A stretch of 19,685 nucleotides of DNA from Desulfobacula sp. (GTDB taxonomy: Bacteria > Desulfobacterota > Desulfobacteria > Desulfobacterales > Desulfobacteraceae), in contig NZ_JAIOSW010000434.1 in assembly GCF_021107415.1 (NCBI RefSeq), positions 1 through 19,685 on the forward strand, given 5' to 3'. The notes under the pieces were generated by a model, which was not told where the DNA came from, did not search any database, and saw only the letters and a program-made list of their open reading frames with translations. The translations under genes and the position numbers were made by a program. Shown piece after piece: positions 6,811-14,402 of the stretch (position 1 is its first letter; every line of letters starts with the position of its first letter).

Positions 6811-8499
6811 ATGATGCGTGGCTTTATTGCTTTTACTATCCTTTTTTTATCTTGGTCCAACGCTGCTCTCGCCGGTGATACAAAGATTGAAGTCCCTCCT
6901 TCAAATCAAGAACAAAAACAGGAACTATCGGAACAGGTTCTGGACAGGAGTGACGCTTCCCTGAAAATGCTTTATTCCATTATTGAATTGAAAAAAAATC
7001 TGAACCAGAGAATCAAGGAAAAAAATCAAATCCTGACAAAAAGCAGTTCTGATACGGAAAAGAAATTATTAAAATCCGAACTGACAAAACTTGATAAGCA
7101 GCTCAACGATTCTGCCATGGACTTTGAGCGGATTGCCACGGGTATTGATATCGGTCTGTTTGTTGAAAAAAAGGTCGAAGCATTTGACTGGCAGGATGAA
7201 CTGGTTGGGTTGATTAAACCCGGGATCAGGGAAATAAAAAGGCTCACGATCAAGGCAAGATACAAAGCAAAATTAAAAGATGAACTCTCCTATTACCAAG
7301 GTCTTTCACCTGTCGCCAGGCAGGCGACTCAAAATATTGCCCAACTGATTTCACAGACAAAAGACCTGGAACTGAAAAAAAATCTGGAAAAGCTTTTGCC
7401 TGAATGGAAAAGTATTGAAAAACAGATTTTGAATAAAATGGAAATTGTGGCCATGAGCCTGGCTGAGATTGAAAATGAGGAAGAATCCATAATTGAAACA
7501 TCCCAGACTTCCATAAAGAATTTTTTTCGCACACGGGGTCTGTTTCTATTTATTGCGGTTATAGCCTGCCTGGGAGTTTTCTTTTTTTTACGGCTGTTCT
7601 CCAGGGTTATGGTCCGGTTTATTCCGGGGTATACCTCAAAATACAGGCCATTTCATATCAGGGTATTAAGTCTTTTTTTCAGGATTATTGCCTTTGCTAT
7701 GGTTTTCTTTGTTCTCATTTTCGTTTTTTATGTGGTGGAGGACTGGGTATTGCTCAGTTTAACCATTATTTTTGTCATGGGGATTGGCTGGGCAGCTAAG
7801 AATACCCTGCCCCAGTACTGGCATCAGAGCCGGCTTATGCTGAATATCGGTTCGGTCAGAGAAGGGGAACGAATGATTTATTATGGTGTGCCCTGGCTTG
7901 TAAAAAATATCAATGTATTCAGCGAGCTTGAAAATCCGTCTCTGGGTGTCAAGCTGCGGCTACCCATTGAAGACCTTCTGGGAAAAATATCCAGGCCTTT
8001 TCATAAAAAGGAGCCCTGGTTTCCCTGCAAACGCAATGACTGGGTCATCCTTGCCGATGGCACCAGAGGTGTTGTCACCAGCCTTTCCCATGAGATGGTT
8101 GAACTAGTCCAGCGTGGTGGTGCTCATAAGACCTACCAGACATCGGATTTTTTAGCGCAATCTCCCTTGAATCTCTCCATGAATTTCAGACTGAAAATCC
8201 CTTTTGGTATCAGTTATAATCTCCAGAAAGATTCCACAGGAAGTATACTGGAAACCTTAGAATCATATATCAATACGCAAGTTGATAAAGAAGGATACAA
8301 AGAAAGCCTGCTTAATCTCAGGGTGGAGTTCCAGCAGGCAGCCAGTTCATCCCTTGATATTCTTGTTCTTGCTGATTTTAAAGGTGATATGGCGCCTTTG
8401 TATAGACGCTTGTCCAGGGCGATCCAGAGATGGTGCGTGGATGCCTGCACCCTGAACAATTGGGAGATTCCTTTCCCACAGCTTACCATTCACAAATAA
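6811..8499 (+). CDS. MscS-superfamily-like membrane protein with periplasmic coiled-coil domain
   Basis: A 562-residue protein. ATG at 6811 is chosen because it opens a signal peptide (RGFIAFTILFLSW to ALAG) and has GGGGAG about 9 nt upstream; the reading frame itself extends further 5'. Residues about 22-240 are charged, helical and probably periplasmic. Three membrane segments lie at about 244-264, 286-308 and 312-330. Downstream are two segments resembling the MscS beta domain: 345-395 (EGERMIYYG to RLPIEDLL) and 407-450 (KRNDWVILADGTRGVV to TYQTSDFL). An MscS-like alpha/beta C-terminal domain follows (FGISYNLQ onward). The usual Gly/Ala-rich pore helix is poorly conserved (IGWAAKNTLPQYW), so channel function is uncertain. 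The next gene starts 13 nt downstream. Confidence 0.7.
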   Translation: MMRGFIAFTILFLSWSNAALAGDTKIEVPPSNQEQKQELSEQVLDRSDASLKMLYSIIELKKNLNQRIKEKNQILTKSSSDTEKKLLKSELTKLDKQLNDSAMDFERIATGIDIGLFVEKKVEAFDWQDELVGLIKPGIREIKRLTIKARYKAKLKDELSYYQGLSPVARQATQNIAQLISQTKDLELKKNLEKLLPEWKSIEKQILNKMEIVAMSLAEIENEEESIIETSQTSIKNFFRTRGLFLFIAVIACLGVFFFLRLFSRVMVRFIPGYTSKYRPFHIRVLSLFFRIIAFAMVFFVLIFVFYVVEDWVLLSLTIIFVMGIGWAAKNTLPQYWHQSRLMLNIGSVREGERMIYYGVPWLVKNINVFSELENPSLGVKLRLPIEDLLGKISRPFHKKEPWFPCKRNDWVILADGTRGVVTSLSHEMVELVQRGGAHKTYQTSDFLAQSPLNLSMNFRLKIPFGISYNLQKDSTGSILETLESYINTQVDKEGYKESLLNLRVEFQQAASSSLDILVLADFKGDMAPLYRRLSRAIQRWCVDACTLNNWEIPFPQLTIHK

Positions 8500-8512
8500 A
8501 GGCCTTGCTTTA

Positions 8513-9058
8513 ATGAGTGTTGAATCGATAGAAAGAGGGATATTACACAATTCAAAGGAGTTTAAGACATTCTGGGGAGAAAAAGGCCCGTTTAAATATG
8601 CATTGACCAGCAGCGATTTCCCGCCTGTACTGCTGGAACCCGAAGAGTGGATTTTTTCAAATGATATACAGGTGCTTCTAAAAGCCTTGATGCAGTTTGA
8701 TAAACAAAAAATGAAGATTGTCAAAGCCCCGTTCAACCCTGAAAATAAAAGTATATTACGGCCTGAAAAGTTAAGCCCTTGGAAGATAAACAATTTTCCT
8801 GAAGAATGGAATGTATGTCTTAGTGATATCTTTGTCCCAAAAGGTCACTTGACCCGGACGGTGCTTGAAAGAATCCGGATGCCTGAAGAGGCGATAGATC
8901 CCAAACAGGTTGAAGCAGCTTTTTTTCAATGCCTTGAGACTCAGATTGAGCAAATTGGATATCTGCTTTTTAAACCACAAGGATCGTCAAAATATGCGGC
9001 GATCAAAAAATATCTTGCTGAATGGGAAAAAGATGACCAGGATGCAGGATTGTTGTAG
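8513..9058 (+). CDS. Hypothetical soluble protein downstream of the MscS-like gene
   Basis: A 181-residue protein that I do not recognise. It has no signal peptide or membrane segment and has a mixed alpha/beta character. Pro-rich turns occur near LTSSDFPPVLLEPEEW and KAPFNPENKS, and a helical C-terminus ends in KKYLAEWEKDDQ. The ATG is 13 nt after the previous stop, with a weak AAAGG about 10 nt upstream, so it is probably co-transcribed and may work with the MscS-like protein. Composition is like its neighbours, which argues for a real gene. Confidence 0.75.
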   Translation: MSVESIERGILHNSKEFKTFWGEKGPFKYALTSSDFPPVLLEPEEWIFSNDIQVLLKALMQFDKQKMKIVKAPFNPENKSILRPEKLSPWKINNFPEEWNVCLSDIFVPKGHLTRTVLERIRMPEEAIDPKQVEAAFFQCLETQIEQIGYLLFKPQGSSKYAAIKKYLAEWEKDDQDAGLL

Positions 9059-9104
9059 CTCTTAGATTTTCCTAAAAAATAATATAATCAGAAGAATAAT
9101 AAAT

Positions 9105-9132
9105 GGAACCTTTTGGGGGTTTAATTGTATAT
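9105..9132 (+). promoter_or_regulatory. ECF-type promoter, probably autoregulated by the sigma factor
   Basis: GGAACC followed by TTTT (from 9105) resembles the GGAAC -35 element of ECF sigma factors. After 16 bp there is GTATAT (9127-9132), close to the CGTA-like -10 of several ECF groups. It lies about 50 bp before the ECF sigma gene, where autoregulated ECF promoters are commonly found. Confidence 0.5.
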
Positions 9133-9182
9133 AAAGATAATAATGGGAAATACCAAATACCGGAGGGAGCAAAACCAAGCTG

Positions 9183-9728
9183 ATGAATGACCGGCAAGAC
9201 ATCGTGATTATCCAAAAGATAAAACAAGGAGAAATCAATTTGTATAAGCAGCTTATTGATAAATATCAGGGATCTTTATTTGTCATGGTCATGAATATCA
9301 TCAAACACCGTGAAACTGCCGAGGATATTGCGCAGGATGTTTTTTTATCCGCTTATACGCATTTAAAAACTTTTGATCCGGCATTGGCAAAATTTTCCAC
9401 ATGGCTTTTTCAAATTGCCAGAAACAGATGCTTTAATGAAATAAAGAAAAAAAAAGAGGTCGGGATGTCAGATATCGACAGCCATTCGTTTACCAATAAT
9501 CCGGCAGATGATCTTATAAAAAAAGAGATTTTTGCACAATTAGATAATGCCCTTGATAAATTGCCTTTTAAGCAAAAAATAGTATTCATTCTTGCTGAAA
9601 TCCAGGGATTTTCTTTGGCAGAAGTTTGTGCAATCGAAGAAGTGAGTGTTGGTACCATTAAATCAAGACTGTCAAGGGCAAAGGAAAAATTAAGATCACT
9701 ATTAAATGAATATATGAGGCAAACATGA
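9183..9728 (+). CDS. ECF (extracytoplasmic function) RNA polymerase sigma factor
   Basis: A 181-residue sigma70-family factor with only regions 2 and 4. Region 2 covers about 20-95: YKQLIDKYQGSLFVMVMNII, then ETAEDIAQDVFLSAY and FSTWLFQIARNRCFNEI. Region 4 covers about 125-178: LDKLPFKQKIVFILAEIQGF, then VSVGTIKSRLSRAKEKLR. Such factors redirect RNA polymerase to stress or envelope genes when a membrane anti-sigma releases them. A GGAGGGAG ribosome site lies 16 nt before the ATG, which is long; the start could be slightly upstream at a non-ATG codon. Its stop overlaps the next gene's ATG (ATGA), a usual sign of a cognate anti-sigma pair. The precise ECF group was not determined. Confidence 0.93.
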   Translation: MNDRQDIVIIQKIKQGEINLYKQLIDKYQGSLFVMVMNIIKHRETAEDIAQDVFLSAYTHLKTFDPALAKFSTWLFQIARNRCFNEIKKKKEVGMSDIDSHSFTNNPADDLIKKEIFAQLDNALDKLPFKQKIVFILAEIQGFSLAEVCAIEEVSVGTIKSRLSRAKEKLRSLLNEYMRQT

Positions 9729-9982
9729 ACAATGAAGATATCTACAAAGAATGGAAGCAGAACAGAAGACAGGTAACTGAGTCTATTCATAGTCCATCAC
9801 AGAAGATAATGGACCGTATCTATGAATATGAGCAGGATAGTGAGAATATAGTATCTTTCGATTATCTAACGGAAATTCCGTTTATTGTAGATCATTATAT
9901 GAGATATGCGGCAGCTATTGGACTTTCTGCTTTGGGATTTTATCGTGTGTTTTCAGTAACCAGAAGTCTGCTTGTTCCATAA
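9725..9982 (+). CDS. Small one-TM protein, candidate anti-sigma factor
   Basis: An 85-residue protein whose ATG overlaps the sigma factor stop by 4 bp. The N-terminal 60 residues are charged and helical (DIYKEWKQNRRQVTESIHSP), followed by one hydrophobic segment near residues 59-80 (MRYAAAIGLSALGFYRVFSV). No His-x3-Cys-x2-Cys zinc anti-sigma motif is present. Position, size and topology fit a small membrane anti-sigma, but this is inferred from context. The signal peptidase gene starts 15 nt downstream. Confidence 0.7.
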   Translation: MNNEDIYKEWKQNRRQVTESIHSPSQKIMDRIYEYEQDSENIVSFDYLTEIPFIVDHYMRYAAAIGLSALGFYRVFSVTRSLLVP

Positions 9983-9997
9983 ATGGAGGAAAAACAA

Positions 9998-10912
9998 ATG
10001 AACACATCAACAAAAGAAAAGGGCACAAAACGAAATCCTTTTGTAGCGCTGGTATTGTCAATCGCTGCCACAGGGCTTGGCCATGTATATTGTGGTAAAT
10101 TGACAAAAGGCTTGATTTTATTTTTTATCAGCTTTGCATTTGCTCCCATAATTGTAACAGGAATCCAAAGCATGTCATCTACTTTTTCATTAATTCTGGT
10201 CATATTCTCTGTACTAATCTTAGTGGGCGTTTTTATATATGCAGTGATAGATGCATTTTTTATTGCCAAAAGGATGGATTCTCCTTTTGTGTTAAAGGAG
10301 TTCAATCGCTGGTATATCTATCTTCTTTTTATTGTTGTGTCTATTAGTTATCCGACCAATCTCTCAAGCAATATTCGAAGCCATATCATTCAAGCATTCA
10401 CAATCCCGAGTGCAAGCATGGTTCCCTCCATTCTTAAAGGTGATTATGTGTTGTTGAATAAATTTATTTACAATACACAATCACCCCAGCGGGGTGATGT
10501 GGTTGTTTTTGTAAATCCTAATGATAGACATAAAAATTGGATCAAGCGCATAGTGGCACTCCCCAATGATACTATTGAGATCAGGAATAAGGTATTATTT
10601 ATCAATGATGAACCTTTGGCATATCGATCAATATCAAAAACAAAATTGTCCATAATCCAAGACCAGATTACCGGATCAGTGGTAGAAGAAATTAATGGAA
10701 CAACTAATTATCAAATCATGCTAAGCAATAACAGTGGTGCCAATTTTAGAAAGATGAAAGTTCCAAATGGTCACTGTTTTGTCCTGGGTGATAATCGCGG
10801 AAACTGCGAAGACAGCCGTCATTTAGGCCCGATTCCGCTACGAGATGTTATGGGCCGTGTTGATTTTATCTATTTGCCGGCAGAAACATGGTCGCGGTTT
10901 GGCGTGTTTTAG
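9998..10912 (+). CDS. lepB: Type I signal peptidase with an N-terminal multi-TM domain
   Basis: A 304-residue membrane serine protease that removes signal peptides on the outer face of the inner membrane. ATG at 9998 is chosen over 9983 because GGAGG lies 8 nt before it. Residues 13-95 are an extra hydrophobic domain (NPFVALVLSIAATGLGHVYC) like those in small TM2/DUF5683-type proteins, then a further TM at about 105-120. Box B IPSASMVPSILKGDY gives nucleophile Ser140, and NWIKRIVALPND gives base Lys183. GDNRGNCEDSRHLGPIP near the end is the conserved box E. It is the third gene of the ECF sigma operon, so its expression is probably induced by that sigma factor. A housekeeping copy may exist elsewhere. 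Confidence 0.93.
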   Translation: MNTSTKEKGTKRNPFVALVLSIAATGLGHVYCGKLTKGLILFFISFAFAPIIVTGIQSMSSTFSLILVIFSVLILVGVFIYAVIDAFFIAKRMDSPFVLKEFNRWYIYLLFIVVSISYPTNLSSNIRSHIIQAFTIPSASMVPSILKGDYVLLNKFIYNTQSPQRGDVVVFVNPNDRHKNWIKRIVALPNDTIEIRNKVLFINDEPLAYRSISKTKLSIIQDQITGSVVEEINGTTNYQIMLSNNSGANFRKMKVPNGHCFVLGDNRGNCEDSRHLGPIPLRDVMGRVDFIYLPAETWSRFGVF

Positions 10913-10915
10913 AAG

Positions 10916-11695
10916 TTAAATTTTGCCTTCCACGATCAGATTTGCCAGCATTCCTTTATAGTTGATGCCGGACTTTTGGAACCCTTTTGTCCCGTATTTT
11001 ATATTGCCTTCCAGGACATAGAATTGGTTATTCTGTTCGATGATATCAATCCCCACATCATCCCATTTGCATTTTAAAGCTGTCATGAGTGCAAGATCAA
11101 GGGCTTTTTGCGGCAGGGGTGCAAAGCGGATGGTTCCACCCTGGGAAAGATTGGTTTTAAAATTGTCTTTGGATGCAATCCGCCAATAGGCAAGCCGGAT
11201 TTTTTTACCGATAATGATAATTCGCATATCCCGATCTATGGGAAGATATTTCTGGATATAGGCCGGCCCTTTATTTTTTAGATAATTTGAAAGGTCTTGC
11301 TTGTTCTGGACCAGATAAACATCATGGCCTTTAGACGACCCCCTGGCTTTTTTGGCAATAAACGGGAAGTCAAAAGAGTTAAGGATGGTCTGTTTTTGTT
11401 TTTTCCCATAAAAAATTTTTGTCTTTGGATGAGGAATGCCAAGCATAGTAAAGATGGCTGTCTGTTTTATCTTGTCCTGGGCAAATTTATAGGTATGAAA
11501 ATTTGGAAATGTTTCTTTTCCCATGGCATTGAACAGGTCTGCATAAAAGGCGGTGGGGTAATAGATTTTTTTTGCATTTAGAATCAGCTTCTGATCTTGA
11601 GCAGAATAATCCTGAAAATTGGGTTTGAACCCAAGGGTTTGAATTGACGGGTATTGTTTTAAGCGTGCTCCTATGGCAACAGGCCTGCTATTCAA
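10916..11695 (-). CDS. RimK-like ATP-grasp ligase
   Basis: A 259-residue ATP-grasp protein. These enzymes join a carboxylate, via an acyl-phosphate, to an amine. Motifs include PFIAKKARGSSKGHDVYLV (ATP-binding loop), AYIQKYLPIDRDMRIIIIG (RimK-type hinge) and the magnesium site GIDIIEQNNQFYVLEGN (Asp, Glu and Asn). No substrate can be named. The start is TTG at 11695, supported by AAGGA 8 nt upstream; it lies 11 nt after the stop of the HEAT/receiver gene, and the frame has no earlier ATG that avoids a large overlap. It ends 3 nt from the convergent lepB stop, with no visible terminator between them. Confidence 0.85.
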   Translation of the reverse strand: MNSRPVAIGARLKQYPSIQTLGFKPNFQDYSAQDQKLILNAKKIYYPTAFYADLFNAMGKETFPNFHTYKFAQDKIKQTAIFTMLGIPHPKTKIFYGKKQKQTILNSFDFPFIAKKARGSSKGHDVYLVQNKQDLSNYLKNKGPAYIQKYLPIDRDMRIIIIGKKIRLAYWRIASKDNFKTNLSQGGTIRFAPLPQKALDLALMTALKCKWDDVGIDIIEQNNQFYVLEGNIKYGTKGFQKSGINYKGMLANLIVEGKI

Positions 11696-11706
11696 ATTAT
11701 AAGTCC

Positions 11707-13356
11707 TTATTTTATCCAGGATTTAATCTGACTTGTTTTTGCCGGAAAGCTATATATGGCATTCACTCCGGCGTTGTCCAGTTCTTTTTGAAGCAGGTTT
11801 TTATCCAGGCTTTTTTGCAATCCGGATATGATGATGGGCACATCATCTTTTGAATAGAGTTCCCTTGCTTCCCTGGCAAGATCCATCCCGGTTATGTCAT
11901 TTAAAAAAAGGTCACAGATAATGGCAGATGGTTTTTGCGAGACAATGGCCTCAAAGGCATCTTGGGATCGCTGAAACGTCAGGCTTGAAAATCCGCACGA
12001 GTAAATCAGTTTGCTGTAGGTATTTAAAATTGCTTCGGAAGAACTGATGATGATAATGGTTTTTCTTTTTTGGGCCATCCGTTTCTTTTTTAAATCCATA
12101 TATTTTTTAGCAGTTGAGTTGAGGTTTTTTTTCTCCAGAATTTCAATAAATGTATCAAGAACCGGAATGGGTGCTGTTCTATCAAGGTAGTTAGAGGCCA
12201 TATAGGAAAATGTATCTGAGATCATTAGGTATCCAATAATATGTTTTGCTCTGGCATCTAAGATGGTCTCAGCCAGTAATTCTCCTTTTTTCGTGCCGGA
12301 TTCTATCCTGGTTTTAATCTCGGCACACACAAAATCGGACAGGTTTTTATCTATGGTTTTTACGGCTGCCAGACGAACAAACCCGGTAGATTCCGAAAGT
12401 CCCTGAACAACCGATGCTGCAGATTCAAGCTCTGGGAAAGCCTCAAGTGCGTTGTATGCTGCAAACTTGATTGTGTTATCAATTTTTTTTTGATTAATAA
12501 TAGCAAAAATGTGATTGACAGCTTCCTTTGGGATGGTTCTGGAAATCAGGTGTAAAATATTAATGACCAGATCATGATTTTGATCATGATCTGGTCTCTG
12601 GTCATGATCCTGGGTTTCCAGATACTTTAAAAGCCAGGCAGATGCGTTTGATCCTTTTTCAGAAAAAGCAATAAATGCTTCAAACTTTTTTATAACATCA
12701 TTGGATGCAAGCTGTTCAAGCTCGGGTTGATATCCATCTGTAACAGCAACTTGTTCGATAGGAGGAGAGTTTTCAAGTAAATTTTTTGCTTTGAGAATCT
12801 GGATGGTATCTAAAATATTCTGGTCACATTTTTTGGTTTTTGATACCTGTTCCAGTTTTTCACAGGCACGGGATGTGCCGATCCGCATAAGGGCCTTGAC
12901 AGCTCCTGTCTTTAGGCCAATGTCATCATAAAAGATAAATTCTGCGATATCACTGGTCAGGCTTTCGATTTTATTTTTTCCTGCGGTTCTGATGATTTTA
13001 TTTAAAAGTTCTTTGTTGGTTTCATTGGACAGAATGTGCCTCAACAAGGGTGCAGCATGGATGATGGTTTGCAAGTCTGCATTTTCACATAAAATAAGAG
13101 CAAAGTTAAAATTAAGATGCGCTCGATCAATAATCAGCTGGACCAACCGGTCATAAATATCAGGGTCCTTATGCTCTTTATTCGTTAAAAAAGATAGAAG
13201 TTCAAAGGCTGACTTATCAGGCGCAAGAGCGAGAATTTGAAGCACTTCATGCTTTTCTGGTGTCGGCCTTGAGGAGATTTGTGCCAAAAGGGTTTTGGCC
13301 TGATCCATTTTTTCTGTTTTTATACTTTTTTTCAGGCTGAGTAGATAATCATCCAT
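11707..13356 (-). CDS. HEAT-repeat protein with C-terminal receiver domain
   Basis: A 549-residue cytoplasmic protein. Residues 1 to about 420 are tandem helical pairs of HEAT/armadillo type (DDIGLKTGAVKALMRIGTSR; FAAYNALEAF; TGFVRLAAVKTI). Residues 430-549 form a response-regulator receiver: phosphoacceptor Asp482 in AIICDLFLND, Ser511 in PIIISG, and a Lys near 540 in SFPAKTSQ. The N-terminal acidic pair is replaced by Ser-Ser-Ser-Glu (IIIISSSEAI), so magnesium-dependent phosphorylation may be altered. There is no DNA-binding output, so it probably acts by protein contact. A low-complexity Asp/His/Gln insert (DHDQRPDHDQNHD) splits the repeats and is encoded by a hairpin-forming sequence. It starts 2 nt after galE. 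Confidence 0.85.
   Translation of the reverse strand: MDDYLLSLKKSIKTEKMDQAKTLLAQISSRPTPEKHEVLQILALAPDKSAFELLSFLTNKEHKDPDIYDRLVQLIIDRAHLNFNFALILCENADLQTIIHAAPLLRHILSNETNKELLNKIIRTAGKNKIESLTSDIAEFIFYDDIGLKTGAVKALMRIGTSRACEKLEQVSKTKKCDQNILDTIQILKAKNLLENSPPIEQVAVTDGYQPELEQLASNDVIKKFEAFIAFSEKGSNASAWLLKYLETQDHDQRPDHDQNHDLVINILHLISRTIPKEAVNHIFAIINQKKIDNTIKFAAYNALEAFPELESAASVVQGLSESTGFVRLAAVKTIDKNLSDFVCAEIKTRIESGTKKGELLAETILDARAKHIIGYLMISDTFSYMASNYLDRTAPIPVLDTFIEILEKKNLNSTAKKYMDLKKKRMAQKRKTIIIISSSEAILNTYSKLIYSCGFSSLTFQRSQDAFEAIVSQKPSAIICDLFLNDITGMDLAREARELYSKDDVPIIISGLQKSLDKNLLQKELDNAGVNAIYSFPAKTSQIKSWIK
12565..12596. repeat. Perfect 14-bp inverted repeat inside the HEAT/receiver gene
   Basis: GACCAGATCATGAT (12565-12578) and ATCATGATCTGGTC (12583-12596) are exact complements with a 4-nt loop. 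A further partial copy (CTGGTCATGATC) follows at 12599-12610. It encodes the low-complexity Asp/His/Gln stretch of the protein. Confidence 0.85.
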
Positions 13357-13358
13357 AT

Positions 13359-14402
13359 CTATTTTTCCAATTGAGTCTTTCTGTATTCGTTTGGCCGGTA
13401 TCCGTTTGGGTTATTTTCCTGCCAGTTCCATGTATCCTTGCACATGTCCAAAAGTGTTTTATTTGCTTCCCAGCCAAGCTCCTCTTTTGCTTTGGCAGGC
13501 TCTGCCCAGCAGGCTGCGATATCACCGGGTCTTCTGTCGACAATTTTATAAGAGATTTTTTTACCACTTGCCGTTTCAAATCCTTTAATCATTTCAAGGA
13601 CTGAATAGCCAGAACCCGTTCCAAGATTATAAATTATCACACCAGGGTTAGTAAAAAGTTTTGGCAGAGTTTTAATATGGCCCAATGCCAGGTCAACCAC
13701 ATGAATATAGTCCCTGACACCTGTACCATCCGGGGTATCATAGTCACCCCCAAATACACTGAGCCGGGGTAAAAATCCTATGGCCACCTGGGAAATATAG
13801 GGCACAAGATTGTTTGGAATGCCAAAAGGATCTTCTCCGATTTCACCGCTTTTGTGGGCTCCGACAGGGTTGAAATATCTTAACAGGGCAATGTTCCAGT
13901 TCTTGTCGGAACGGTAAAGGTCCTGTAGTATCTCTTCTATCATCAATTTTGTCCGGCCATAGGGATTGGTTGCCGACAATGGGAAGTCTTCTTTTATGGG
14001 AAGGGATGAAGGATCTCCGTAAACGGTTGCAGAAGAAGAAAAGACTATGTTTTTTACATTAAAGTCATTCATGACCTCAAGAAGATTCAATGTGCCTGTA
14101 ATATTGTTATGAAAGTATTTTAACGGGATCATTACAGACTCTCCCACTGCCTTTAATCCTGCAAAATGAATGACCGCATCTATTTTATGATCGGAGAAAA
14201 CAGCAGTAATCTGTTTTTTATTCAAAAGATCTGCTTTATAGAATTCAAGTGATTTTTCGGTAATGCTTTTTACCCGGGTTAAAGATTCTTCAGAACTATT
14301 GGAAAGATTATCCAGAACAATTACATCATAATTTTCATTCAAAAGTTCAACACAGGTATGGCTTCCGATATACCCGGCACCACCGGTAACAAGTATTTTC
14401 AT
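13359..14402 (-). CDS. galE: UDP-glucose 4-epimerase
   Basis: A 347-residue short-chain dehydrogenase-type epimerase that interconverts UDP-glucose and UDP-galactose and supplies sugars for LPS or capsule. Visible are the NAD Rossmann motif GGAGYIGS (7-14), Asp31 in VLDNLSN, Ser in SSSATVYG (122-129) and the catalytic Tyr-x3-Lys in YGRTK (148-152). Substrate-side signatures [11 protein letters not shown] and [14 protein letters not shown] are intact. Length is normal. Its ATG overlaps the upstream gene's TGA by 4 bp (ATGA), and the HEAT/receiver gene follows 2 nt after its stop, so the three are translated from one message. Confidence 0.96.
   Translation of the reverse strand: MKILVTGGAGYIGSHTCVELLNENYDVIVLDNLSNSSEESLTRVKSITEKSLEFYKADLLNKKQITAVFSDHKIDAVIHFAGLKAVGESVMIPLKYFHNNITGTLNLLEVMNDFNVKNIVFSSSATVYGDPSSLPIKEDFPLSATNPYGRTKLMIEEILQDLYRSDKNWNIALLRYFNPVGAHKSGEIGEDPFGIPNNLVPYISQVAIGFLPRLSVFGGDYDTPDGTGVRDYIHVVDLALGHIKTLPKLFTNPGVIIYNLGTGSGYSVLEMIKGFETASGKKISYKIVDRRPGDIAACWAEPAKAKEELGWEANKTLLDMCKDTWNWQENNPNGYRPNEYRKTQLEK

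Noticed and set aside
8347..8793. Minus-strand 148-codon frame
   Set aside because: Antisense to the end of the MscS-like gene and the start of the next gene, both of which have coding signals on the plus strand.
9410..9790. Minus-strand 126-codon frame
   Set aside because: Antisense to regions 2 and 4 of the ECF sigma factor; shadow frame.
9940..10305. Minus-strand 121-codon frame
   Set aside because: Antisense to the N-terminal membrane domain of the signal peptidase; no protein features.
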